DNA from: Dolomedes plantarius
Lineage: Eukaryota; Arthropoda; Arachnida; Araneae; Dolomedidae
NCBI GenBank assembly: GCA_907164885.2
Contig: OU015493.1
Location: 61,081,668-61,145,667, forward strand
Reading direction: 5' to 3'
DNA length: 64,000 bases
The notes under the pieces are model-generated. The model did not search any database. It was given only the letters and a program-made list of their open reading frames with translations, and was not told the DNA's origin. Below, piece after piece: positions 36,425-48,663 of the stretch. The stretch's first letter is position 1. The number at the start of each line of letters is the position of its first letter. Made by a program: the position numbers and the translations under genes.

Positions 36425-36879
36425 TTGTTTTTTCCTCTAGGAATATGTAGTTCCTACAGCCGACATTCACGTTATGAAAGTCAATACGGAAGGATAGCTG
36501 TTGACGAAATTCACGGAGGCAATACGTTACCGCTAAATGAAAATGTAAAATTATATTGTCTATATTTTGCTGTAGCAGAAACGTCAGCAATAAGTGACAG
36601 CAAGTTTTTCTTTTTGTTTGTTACGGAATGCGATAGTGTGTTTTCGAAATTTTGGTATGTCACCGTAACTCGAAACAGCTTCCCCGAAACACGGAACTTC
36701 TATTATCAAATAATCATACCTTTAGATATTGTTTTTCTCAGAGGCCTGATCAAAAATGCGAAATTTTCGCCTTCCCAGGAATGCGGATCAATACAATCGG
36801 CATCCAAGTAGATAAGAGAGGTGATATTTATCGTTATTTCTGCAATGTCGCGAGAGCGAAAGTGAAAATAATAGATTAA
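36425..36879 (+). other. Unrecognised open region, possible exon or decayed gene
   Basis: I do not recognise this protein. A strong acceptor-like site (ttgtttgttttttcctctag) ends at 36440. It is followed by an open frame to 36811, reading ICSSYSRHSRYESQYGRIAV then DEIHGGNTLPLNENVKLYC and so on. A second frame, 36652-36879, reads ...MRINTIGIQVDKRGDIYRYF and ends CNVARAKVKIID, then stop. The composition is less AT-rich and more code-like than its surroundings. One continuous product would need a frameshift near 36720. No start codon fits both. It could be a terminal exon of a gene to the left or a broken transposon or foreign gene. Confidence 0.3.
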
Positions 36880-37593
36880 ACAGCACGTAAGGATGTCAAA
36901 ACATCTAGGTGAGGCTTACCATAAATTTATTTGAGTACAAACAAACGGTACAACACCCGATAGCAAAACTACGTAATCCAGACAGATTTGTAAGTTGGAC
37001 AGACGCTCTTAATTTACGTTAATTTTGACAACATAAAATTTATGCTTAAATGTAGTTTAAAAATAAATGGGGAAAATGAATTAATGAATATGGATTTAAT
37101 TTTTCTAGTTTAATGATTGGTGAATTAACTGAATAAATGATGAATTTACTATATTAAAGGAATAAATATGAAAGTGAAGTTGATATCCATGAAAAGGACA
37201 ATAATAATAAAAATACTGGTGATGGTGATGGTGATGGTGACAAATTAGTAATAATTCATGGTGACAAATAATGATTGATAATTTTAAATAATAATCGTAT
37301 TTAATGCGGGGATAATAAATAATAAAAATTAATGGAAGATAAATAACTAATAATAATAATAATAATGAATGATGAAAAAATAATTACATTAAATTAATGG
37401 TGAGTAAAGACAATCAATTACATTAAATAATGGCGACTGTGATTTAATGATTTAACAATGAGTTCAAAATAAATTAATTTTAATGTCACAAGATGAGCGC
37501 TCACCAACATTCTTTATTCACAAACCTCGAGTACGATATTGCACAGAACACAAATTACTATGAACTTTGGTAACCACCAAGTTTATCGTATAA
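36880..37593. other. No gene recognised; AAT-rich simple sequence
   Basis: Holds a ggtgat repeat (37217-37240) and long aat/ata-rich tracts to about 37440. Confidence 0.45.
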
Positions 37594-38749
37594 GGGTCAA
37601 TCCATTTCAATTCAACAAATTTGGCAAGGTAAAGTTGCTCGACATTTTTAATTTTCCTAATTTTTTAACAAAGTTTTATTCACAGTTTTATGAGTTTAAA
37701 AACATGGTTAAAATTTTTTTTTACCTTATATTTTTTTTTTTTTTGGGGGGGGGGGCATTTTTAACCAGCTACGGAGTCATTTTTTGGTCAAAAACGTTTT
37801 TCACGCAAAATGCTGTAGCTTCTTTATTTTTATACCTATCAAGATGAATAAAAAACTAAAATGTTCCGCATAAAATTGTCTACATTTCAGGTTATTAGAA
37901 AACTTTTTTAGACTTAAGGTTCTAGACCAAAAAAATGTTTAAAAACATTAGAAATAAAGGGTCAAACACTACATTTCGCTACCCTTATTTTTTATGAAGG
38001 AAATGAGACTCACCTTAAAAATTTGTTCTTGAACAAATCTCTCATAGGGCTACTTGTTGTAAAAATTTCAATCTTGAAAACCTTTTTCTTTTTTCGTACA
38101 GCTGACCAAAAACCGTGTTAAGCCTGTTTTTGGCAGTTTTCACTAATTAATATCCCAAAAGGGACTGAGTAAAAAATTCTGAAAACTTAGGATAGTTAAC
38201 ATCTTTGTAATATAAAGCTACCATATAAATTTTATGAGTGATATTTAACTGGTTTTAGAGTGGTAGAGCATTAAATTTGTGAAAAAAAATAGTGCTAAAT
38301 TTTTCGGACTAGCCTCTTTCAAAATCATTAGTAGAGCCTGTTGTTCTTGTTTCGACAACAAAAACATAAATGTTTTGTTTTACCTAACCCTAAAACTTGT
38401 CCCTAAAACTTATATGTCCCCGAGTCTAATAAGTTAGTGGATGAAAATAATTTGAATCAAGTGAAATCAATATGTGTTACATTGAAGTTGTCTCCGATGA
38501 GTAAAATACCGAAACTGAATAAAGAAAAGGGATTGTCAACTTTACACAAAAAGACAGATAAAACTGCAATATCTGTAAAATGAAATTGAAGATTTAGAGG
38601 AACAACAAAACCAGACCTGCTCTAAATCAGCTTAAGTGGGTATGAAATTTTGATCTACCAACTAAAAGAAAAATGCAGCTTGGTGAATTAAGATGAAACA
38701 AGTCTCTGATCAGATTTATGGTCAATAAAAAAAATTATGGAAAATTTTG

Positions 38750-40410
38750 GTGTTTCTGAGTATCTTGTAAGTCAAATAAGACAATTAAGGAGCGAGGTAT
38801 CCTGCTAAATCTTTGCAAAAGACCAGGTGGACACAAGATAAGTGAAGAAGTTGACAACTGTGTGATCGAGTTTTATCAAGATGAGAACAGTTGTCTCTCC
38901 GGGTAGAAAGAAATGTGTCTCATATAAAATTAACATTGTGAAGGTATATAAACAAAAAAGGTTAGTATTTATACCCTTAAATGAGCTTTTTATAGTCTTT
39001 ACAAACAGAGATATCCAGAATATATAATTGGTAGATCAGTGTTCTGTACCCTCCGGCCAAAATGGCGTGTTCTGCCTAGAACATCTGGCATTCACAGTGT
39101 ATGTAAATATCCCATGATTGTTAAACTGATGACAGAAAGGGCAAAATTAAACACCAATTACCGGACTTTGTTCGACTTCTTGTGTGACATTGAGAGTGAA
39201 ACCTGCATGCTGAATAAGAGCTTGGAATATCCTGGACCAGAAGTACTTCTTGAAGTCTTAATGAATGACATTGGTAACTTGTCTGATGAAATAAGTTTCA
39301 AACAGTGGGTGAAGACAGATAGAGCTGATCTTATCACACAATTTTTACCTAGTGATGAGTTTCTACAAATTCTTGTGGAAAACTGGTCTTATTAAAATCA
39401 CACCATTTTATATCAAATGTCCAAACTCAACACTGTAGAGAACTGAAAGAGAATCTTACAGATTTTGAATGCATATTTATTAGAGACTTCTCAGAGAATT
39501 ATATTTTTACGGTCCCAGATAAAATTCAAAGATTCCATTGGACAAATACACTGGCTACACTACATCCTTTTGTTTGCTATATTAAGCAAAAGTCAAATAC
39601 ACTGCAAAAGTATTTGCATTATTAGTAACCACCTTAAACACGATAAAACCACTTTGTATACATTTCAACAACATATTGCACATGAGGTGAATGTTGTATC
39701 TAGAATACAGAAGATTATTTACGTTAGTGATGGTGCCATCAGTCAATACAAAAGCAAAAAAAAATTCATAAATGTCTGCCAACAGAAACACGATTTTGGC
39801 ATAGCAGCAGAATGGAATATTTTGCCTCATAGCACGGAAAAAATTCTTGCGGTGGTATAGTTGGAACCACGAAACGGGAAGTAACAAGAGCCAGTCTTTA
39901 AAAACCTTACAGTGATCAAATACTCACACCACAAAATACATTTATGTTTTTTCAGTGGAAATATTAGGGATAAATTATATTTTTATCTTGACAGAGGAAA
40001 TAATGAAAAAGAATCTTTAATTTAAAAAAAAATTGAATGTTATGTACCAATCCCAGGAACTCGAGGTAATCATATTTATGCACTCATAACTGAAAATCAG
40101 ATTAGGTTCTAAAACTACTTTGAAATTCCACAGTTTTGAGGATTTCAAAACCTCAGTTGAGTTTACAAAAACCTCATCCTTTGACGATAACGACAGCATG
40201 GCGTGCATTTATAACGATGAATGGGGGATCGGAAAAGTTAAAGATAAAACAGGAGAGTACAATGACATTTTAGTGCCTTTTTTTCATTCATCAGGACCTG
40301 CAACTACATTTAATTTATCAAAAAATGATAGTATTTGGATTCCTGTCACTAAAGTCCTATGCAAATTGGCCCCGATTGAACTGGATTATTTCTGGACGAA
40401 CATTCAATAA
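38750..40410 (+). pseudogene. Decayed transposase-like protein of the 5.2-kb element
   Basis: Broken by several stops and frameshifts, but a conserved order of motifs can be read. FGVSEYLVSQIRQL is near 38757. VIEFYQDEN follows near 38860. FCTLRPKWRVL then TSGIHSVCKYP is at 39039-39115. IRDFSENYIF (39480-39510), HW, and TLHPFV (39555) follow. ISNHLKHD (39625), VSDGAISQYKSKKKFINVC (39725-39780), FGIAAEWN and, one frame over, GKNSCGGIVGTTKREVTRASL (39837-39898) come next. The C-terminal part ACIYNDEWGIGKV...VPFFHSSGPATTF...IWIPVTKVLCKL is at 40200-40370. I recall similar uncharacterised proteins in arthropods and cnidarians, with consensus DFAENY, SDGAASQYK and GKGxCDGIGGTxKR. DFxENY and SDGA look like the first two acidic positions of an RNase H-like nuclease core. 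The superfamily name is not known to me. Confidence 0.6.
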
Positions 40411-40833
40411 CTTAGAAAAGATATGCAATGAAATTTCCGCACTGTTTAATACTGTAAATATATTTTAAAATGCAAAGAAGTAAGTTAATAAAAGAAAAGA
40501 CATTCAAATATTTTTATAAACAATTTTTAAGGGGATGAACAAAATAAAATCATACTACTATTTTTAATACTTTCTATGTTGATGTTCTTTTAATTGCAAT
40601 AAAACCTAAGGGATACTATTTATTCATGTAGGTTTTAGTATATTAAGATTCAAGAGCAATCTTGGATATTTTTTTAAAATATAGAAAGCATTATACAAAG
40701 AAAAGTTAAAACTTCCTTTCTCTGGACTGTAGGGAAATAAACAGAGTTTTGGGGCATTTTTAGTGAACTGTAAAAGATTTTAGAATTTTTTACTCAGTCC
40801 CTTTTTAGATATTGATTAGCGAAAACTGCCTAA

Positions 40834-42225
40834 TAGGACTGGGCTTTATATCGATGTAACGCAAATATCGATTTAGTACTAATATCGACGATGCGATTTA
40901 GAGCTAACATCGTTTGCGAAATATCGAAATTCCGATGTAACGCACTACATCGATATAACGCCGACATCCGCGACCGCGATATTCCGGAATTCCGATGCAA
41001 AAACGAAAGATAAATGCAGTTACGGCCTCGCGCCAACATCGATTTAAGCTGCGCATGCGTCCTGCTTGCTAAATCGCCACCCCGATTTAAGGAAAATGAT
41101 CCACGCTCCAGAATTCCAATTAAGCTGCGCATACGCCCTGCTTGCTACATCGCCACCCCGATTTAAGGAAAACGATCCACGCTCCAGAGTTCGATTTAAG
41201 CTGCGCATGGGCACTGCTTGCTAAATCGCCACCCCGATTTAAGGAAGACGATCCACGCGCCAACATCGATTTAAGCTGCGCATGGGCACTGCTTGCTAAA
41301 TCGCCACCCCGATTTAAGGAAGACGATCCACGCGCCAGAATTCGATTTAAGCTGCGCATAGAGGCAGTAATAATTGTAATTTTACTAATTATGTATAGCA
41401 GAGATGTCAAATAGAATTTATCAAAGTACCAAAATTAAAGTACTGAATTGAAAATATGTATGTTTGTAATAAATAATAAACAAATTAAAGAGATAGAGTA
41501 CAATATTAAATAGTACAGTATTAAATATATAAGTGTCAATAGATAGTTAAATATTTTAATAGTACTTACTTATATTTGAAGAAAAGTATTATGATTTGGT
41601 ACAGTTTACTTAAGTTTTTTATTTCATGTTACTTTCAAGATTTTTGCTATCAGGTTGCTATGTTGTTGATTTCAAGGTATTAATTATAATCAACTATTCT
41701 GTATTAAACAGCTCTTTAAAATCATCCCTGTTCCACCTATTTAAAACGACACTTATTTTTCCAGGCAATTCACACTTTTCTTTGACTTGAGCATATCAAG
41801 CAAAGCAACTTATTTATTTTTATTGTAATTTCAAATTTTTTTCTGGCATGTAGAACCTTGGCAAGAAATTTGCCAATGTGCAACAAATTTGCCATTACTG
41901 ATGTATAAGTAATGTAGAAGAATAATTATTTTTAAATTATTTCATTCAATGAATAGTTTAATTCAGAGAAAGTAATTTTTCTAATCTTTGTTATATTTCA
42001 AATGAAATTCCCCCCACTAAGTTTAATTAATAAAATTAATTTATTTATATTGTCTTTGTTATAAAAGATGGCTAACATCTTCAGCTTAAAAACATATACG
42101 TGCGGGGGGGGGGGGGGTCAAGATAGGGACATATTCTACAGCGGAGTTAAATCGATTTATCACTAAATCGCGATGTTAGACTGATGATAAATCGATTTAA
42201 GAAATCTCTAAATCGCCCAGCCCTA
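40834..42225. mobile_element. hAT element inserted in the right repeat of the 5.2-kb transposon
   Basis: The ends are TAGGACTGGGC and GCCCAGCCCTA, the TAGGGCTGGGC type of hAT terminus. The 8-bp sequence ctgcctaa lies on both sides (40826-40833 and 42226-42233), the length diagnostic of hAT. Subterminal regions are rich in 'atcgattta' words in both orientations. No transposase is left. The interior holds a 76-bp tandem array (41044-41357) and a poly(G) run (42102-42117). Confidence 0.88.
41044..41357. repeat. ~76-bp tandem repeat inside hAT element
   Basis: Copies of ttaagctgcgcat start at 41044, 41120, 41196, 41271 and 41347, giving four full units and a partial one. The shared core is gcttgctaaatcgccacccc then gatttaagga. 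It reads as an open frame on both strands by chance of composition. Confidence 0.92.
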
Positions 42226-42748
42226 CTGCCTAAAACAGGCTTAACACGGTTTTTGATAAGCAGTACAAAAAAAGGAAAAGGTTTTCAAGATTGAAATTTT
42301 TACAACAAGTAGCCCTATGAGAGATTTGTTCAAGAAAAAAATATTTAAGGTGAGTCTCATTTCCTTCATAAAAATAAGAGTAGCGAAATGTGGTGTTTGA
42401 CCTTTTATTTCTAACTTTTTAAAACATTTTTTGACCTAGATCCTTAAATCTAATGAAATTCTCTAATAACCTAAATTGTAGAAAATTTTATGCTGGACAT
42501 TGTAGTTTTTTATTCATTTTTATAGATATAAAAATAAAGTAGCTATAGCATTTTCCGTGAATTACCATTTTCACCAAAAATTGACTCCGAGGCTGAATAA
42601 AAATGGCCGCCAAAAAAAATTATAAGGTCAAAAAATTTTTCAATCATGTTTTTAAACTCATAAAACCATGAAGAAAACTTGGTTGAAAAATTAGGAAAAT
42701 TAAAAATGTCGAGCAACAACCCCTTGGTTATTTGAAATGGATTGACCC

Positions 42749-43090
42749 ATAACTCATAGTTTACAGTCCAAAGAGCCCAGTTTTCAGTTCTTAAGAACTA
42801 AAACATTTCAATTGCCAAATTAAATAAACCAAAGGATGGCCTAGTCAGTAAAAAACTGAACGTAAATTACTAACACATACCCCAGTAAAAACGAAAGATT
42901 TAAGCATTCGTTTTTCAGACATATGCCCTTGTTCAAAACCATGCCTATTGTGCAAAGATATCGTCAATTTCATAACCTATAGAAGAAAGGCTGTAAATTG
43001 ATAGCTTTTTGTTTCACCATGTTCGTACAAATATAGCATGAATATAATATATTTATTATTGCGTATTGTACACATAAAAAGTGTCCCTCT
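42749..43090. other. No feature recognised
   Basis: AT-rich spacer between the 5.2-kb transposon and the retroposon-like tail at 43091. Confidence 0.4.
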
Positions 43091-43310
43091 ATGAGGTCAA
43101 AGAGCGTGAGAGAAGGTGCGATCCCCCCAGATGCTGCCCCTGGGGGGGGGGGGGCTTGGTCAAAATTGCGTTGGCACCTGGCTAATTCGGACCTCTACCC
43201 TTGCGGTGTCATTATAAACCGGACACCCCTCAGTCCGCTAGCCTCTATGAACTTGATATGCAATAAATTCCCTCCAGGTGGCATTATAAACAACAACAAC
43301 AACAACACAG
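43091..43310 (+). repeat. Probable retroposon 3' end with (CAA)n tail
   Basis: A GC-richer block, with a 13-G run at 43142, ends in ggcattataaacaacaacaa. An internal near-repeat of the phrase cattataaac lies ~75 nt earlier (43210). A short-repeat tail after a GC-richer body is typical of truncated non-LTR retroposons or SINEs. No coding domain remains, so the family is unknown. Confidence 0.4.
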
Positions 43311-44062
43311 AAAAGCCTGGTACTTATGTAGCACTTAACCATGTAGACAGAAATATCGCATGATTACGATTTAAAATTTCTACGTTATAATTTTGAGCAT
43401 TTAAACTGACTTATTTAGAACTAATCCAACATATTTCTATGCCCGGCTTTATTTACTTAATTAGTAGTTATCTGTAGTAAACAAACAAAAGGCTTGATCA
43501 TTTCGCACGTTCCAGCTCAGAATTTACAAAAAATACTCATCAGTTTGCTGATGATATTCCCAACAAGGCGGAGCTTTTTTTTTCCCAAGGGCATTAAATT
43601 GGCAGCATAGAATTTAACGCCAACTTCAGTCAAGCATAGGATTTTTTTATTATTTATTTATTTTTCTTTCTTTTGAATGCGGTAGGATCCTATACTGAGG
43701 ACTTTCACCCATACACGCAGCGATTTTAGTTAGATTCATTATTGTGGAAGTACGGAACAAGTGAATCAACGTTGTTTCCTATGTGGAAACGGCACAGACC
43801 CGTGCCGTTAGTCGGAATTTCAAACAAAGGAAGAAAAATTATAAAATCGGCTATTTCAGCAGTAAGCAACTTATTTTTAGCTGTAAGGGTCTTTTGTCAT
43901 CACTGACAGATATGCGTATCTACCTTTTTTCGAAATCAACGAAATTTCGATTAAAATGCGTAATACTGAAATGACTTGGCGTCGTTTAAAACAGGAGGGG
44001 AAAATATTTTAATTTAATCTATAACACATCAGTGTGTATTTAAAACCTCGAGCCGAGTTTTA
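43311..44062. other. No gene recognised
   Basis: AT-rich, with short open frames only (43783-43974). Confidence 0.4.
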
Positions 44063-44282
44063 ACGTAGGATAATGTTCCTCCACAACGGTCCTCCGGAAA
44101 GCAAAATTTCAGACGCTAAAAGCCTCCGTCCGTACCTCGCGAGTTATAATTTTGGCAGCACGACAAACTCAGTCTGTATCGCTTGTACAAGCAGTAAACA
44201 TCAGTTAAGTACCAAAATGCGTCACAGTTTTGACATATATGAATATATATAGAGAGATATATGCATATATACATAACACATA

Positions 44283-45583
44283 CAGAAGGTCTTTCGCACT
44301 TTATGGAAACGATTTTGCAATTTGTTTTTGGCGTTTGCATTTTAAGATAAAAATTTGGCAACTTCAGAATAATCGTCTGCTTTTTTTTTCTTTGATTGGA
44401 ATGTAAAATAAAAGATTTATTTTTAAAATTGCTCCTAAAATTGATATATGGCTCGAAAGTTAAGTAACTGCACTTTCCGGGGAGAAATATTCGTATCAAC
44501 AAATTATAAAGCGGTGTAAAAATTGCGGTTATGGCATTTCAAAAATGGGTATTTATAATATATTAAATTTGAAAGGGAAAAAACGTCTAACTGAAAGTAA
44601 AAATGAAATCATAACCACTAAACCTCATCCTAAGACTGTTCGAACGCGGGTAAATATCAAGAAAGTGAAGTCTCTGATCCTAAAAGAAAATACGCCGATT
44701 CAAAGATCCATTTCATCGAAACTAGGAATGTCTTCTGGCACTGTAAGTAAAATCATTCATAAAGATTTGAAGTTAAAAAAGATGTTTAAACCTAAAGTTC
44801 ATCTGCTTTTGCAAAAGCATATTGCTGAAAGGAAAACAAATATTGAAAATTATATGAAAAACACCTAGCTGCTGAAAAATGAAAATTTGTGGTGACACTC
44901 AATGAGGCATGGGTGTATTTAAATGACTGTAATAACAAAAGATCAATTTTCTATTGCTAAACTGACGGGAATGACCGTACGAAATGGCTACGTCAGTGTA
45001 CAGAAAAGTTCTCAAAGGTGTTCATGATAGTAGCAGAATTTTGTTTCAACGGCAAATTAAAAATAAAAAAAGTAGCAAGTAAACCCAAAATTAATTCACT
45101 CTACTATAAGCAGAATATTTTAGAACCAATTTTTGAAGAATAAATTCCAGCCTTATATGGAAAGGACAGTGATAAAGTTGAGCTTCATATGGACAAATCC
45201 TCTAATCATACGTCTAAATCAACTGCCGCTTGTTTAGCAAAGAAATAATCAGAAACAGGAATAAAATGTATCCCATTTAATGAAATACCTGTAAGATTAT
45301 CTGACTCTTCTCCAATGGACTTTTGTGATTTCGGTTTTTTAATACGAGCCTTAGGAAAACGGCATCTAAGAACACTGAACGGACTTTGAAAACGGTCGAA
45401 GAGGAATGAGGTAAAACTGACATAACAGTACTAAGCAAAAATTTACTTTCATGGGAAATTCGAGCTAGAGCTATTGTCAAGAATCATGGCTATCAGATAG
45501 AACCAAATCACCGCATAAAATACGGCATTTATACATAAAACTTAACTATCAAAATCGTTTCCATAAGTGCGAACGACCTTCTG
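44283..45583 (+). mobile_element. Mariner/Tc-class transposon inside repeat R1
   Basis: Inverted ends cagaaggtc-ttcgcactt-a, then tggaaacgatttt, at both sides, TA on each flank, total 1301 bp. The uninterrupted site at 31.8 kb (acacatacatacata) confirms the TA target. It encodes one decayed transposase on the plus strand. Confidence 0.88.
44545..45500 (+). pseudogene. Mariner-like transposase, several nonsense codons and frameshifts
   Basis: The N-terminal part is open (44545-44868) and carries the paired helix-turn-helix pattern PKTVRTRVNIKKVKSLILKE, then IQRSISSKLGMSSGTVSKII and DLKLKK. After a stop at 44868 the catalytic part can be read in pieces: VTLNEAWVYLNDCNNKRSIF (44893; first acidic position changed to N in LNEAW), LHMDKSSNHTSKSTAACLAK (45185; second D present), then FNEIPVRLSDSSPMDFCDFG (45278), where a third D is expected, and ALGKRHLRTLNGL. 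At least five stops interrupt it. I recognise the general layout from arachnid mariner-like elements. Confidence 0.75.
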
Positions 45584-45633
45584 TACATACATACATACAA
45601 AAGAGGTAAGCAACGATAAGTAATCCTACGTTA

Positions 45634-45846
45634 TAACTAAAAGTAAAATAATTCAACGAAGCTAGATAATTATTAACAGGAAGAATGTAGACAAAAAATA
45701 AACAGAAATCACGCGCTTAGGACTCAATGCACCATAAAGTTAAAATTTTCAACGCTAGGGTAGGTTTTATGTTAAGTCCATGCCCTCTTCAGTCTATGCC
45801 CTCTTCATACGTTTTATTTCACGGTGATTTATTTGCATTTTTGTGT
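45634..45846. repeat. 213-bp insertion with 13-bp target duplication
   Basis: taatcctacgtta occurs at 45621-45633 and 45847-45859 around the insert and once in the empty R1 copy at 31.85 kb (with small changes). A related sequence lies at 63660-63760 (agctagataatt, gaagaatgtagacaaaaa, acagaaatca-gc-ct-agg). A 13-bp duplication fits target-primed retroposition better than a cut-and-paste element. No A or B box was found. Confidence 0.7.
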
Positions 45847-46031
45847 TAATCCTACGTTAATAACCGGCGGTAGTTTCGTTAGAAGAGACTATCTGGAAAA
45901 AAATTTTCCTAATTTGTATTTTCGTTTTTATCTTTAAAACATATAAAGAAAATTATTTAAAAAAAACGATAATCGAAGATCCCTTATTAAACTGAATACT
46001 AAGATTTATTTTCACTTTTTATATTATTTAA

Positions 46032-46767
46032 GGGGACAGTGTAAAAAACACTGTCCTTTTACCTTCAAACCTAACTTTTTTTGTTTTGAATGGATTTGCT
46101 TTAAATTTGAATGTGATTAGTACCATAGATATGTAAAAGTGGTTAAAATTTAATGATGAAATATTAATAATTTATGAATTAGGAATTATTAATTATATCA
46201 AAAATTGGCCTCATTAAAAATATTCCACGCGCATTTCTTTTGCATATAATATGGTAATTTTTATTTACAGGATACCTTATAGAACTAACAAGGAAACTTA
46301 TTGCTTATTTTAAGCATTCATTAAAAATATAAAGAGAAAAAAATAATAATAGTGAAAACACCCTTTTTATTATGCAAAATACCTGTAAATCATCTTTTGA
46401 AGTACAAAATTTAGAAATTCTGAGCTACGAAGCATAATTATTTTCAATAAGATTTATTTGATATACAGTTAAGTATAAAAAACTTAAATTTCAAAGCAAT
46501 ACAATAATTAGAAATGCGCCTGGAGCAGTTTGAATATTCATATGACATGAAAATTTTTATTTTGAGAAAAACACGTTTAAAGTTATTGCTATTAGTAACC
46601 ACATAATATCTAAATTAAATACAAATTCCTATAGCTAGGAAAGTAATCACAGAAATTAAAAATTCTTTTTGCAACACATTCCTACTTGTCCGTAGTTTCC
46701 CAATTCAATAAAATAAAAAAATCGAATTTTTGGACAAATTTCACAATTTTGAAAATCCACTGTCCCC
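46032..46767. mobile_element. TTAA-flanked MITE, 736 bp
   Basis: Ends ggggacagtg and cactgtcccc are perfect 10-bp inverted repeats with TTAA on both sides (46028-46031, 46768-46771). The left end also folds on itself (ggacagtgt-aaaaa-acactgtcc, 46034-46056). The interior is AT-rich with no gene. The architecture matches the element at 4153-4842. Confidence 0.7.
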
Positions 46768-46771
46768 TTAA

Positions 46772-48474
<1,703 letters not shown>

Positions 48475-48660
48475 GGGCCTGTTCACATAGGAGTCCGTTG
48501 CGTAGCGTTAAGGGAAAGATGATGTTGAGACGAAAATAAACCAATCATAGGCGTTAAAAATGTCATTGCTAATCGTTTGGAGGCCTATGATTGGTTTATT
48601 TTAGTCTCAACGTCATCATTTCCTTAACGCAACGCAACGAACTCCCATGTGAACAGGCCC
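48475..48660. mobile_element. Harbinger-type MITE with TAA target duplication
   Basis: Ends gggcctgttcacat and atgtgaacaggccc. TAA lies on both flanks (48472-48474, 48661-48663). The two halves fold nearly completely on each other (accaatcatag / ctatgattggt). A 3-bp TAA target is the PIF/Harbinger signature. A sister copy lies at 25125-25295. Confidence 0.85.
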
Positions 48661-48663
48661 TAA

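Larger units (their letters stand above)
37594..42748 (+). mobile_element. 5.2-kb DNA transposon with ~0.6-kb inverted repeats, unclassified
   Basis: The ends begin gggtcaatccatttcaa and are inverted copies for about 590 bp. The left repeat is 37594-~38185. The right runs 42748 down to 42226, is interrupted by a hAT element, and continues at 40833 down to about 40770. Both repeats contain gttgctcgacatttttaatt and tttttaaactcataaaac-type segments, agtagccctatgagagattt and aaccgtgttaagcctgttttt. ATAA flanks both outer ends, a possible 4-bp target duplication. The interior encodes one decayed transposase-like protein (38750-40410). Without the hAT insertion the element would be about 3.76 kb. 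Confidence 0.75.
44063..45905 (+). repeat. Dispersed repeat R1, copy carrying two insertions
   Basis: Paralogue of 31553-31915. The pieces are 44063-44282, 45584-45633 and 45847-45905. Insertions are a mariner-like element (44283-45583, at TA) and a 213-bp repeat (45634-45846, with 13-bp duplication). Removing both gives the order and length of the 31.5-kb copy. Confidence 0.85.

Noticed and set aside
40830..41414. Open frames on both strands over the 76-bp tandem repeat, reading like a repetitive protein (SSLNRGGDLASSAHAQLKS)
   Set aside because: The repeat is part of a hAT element, period 76 is not a multiple of three, and the frame breaks between units; there is no start or splice context.
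43091..43363. 90-codon frame with a run of Asn and Gly
   Set aside because: The runs come from a (CAA)n tail and a poly(G) tract; it is a retroposon-like end, not a protein gene.
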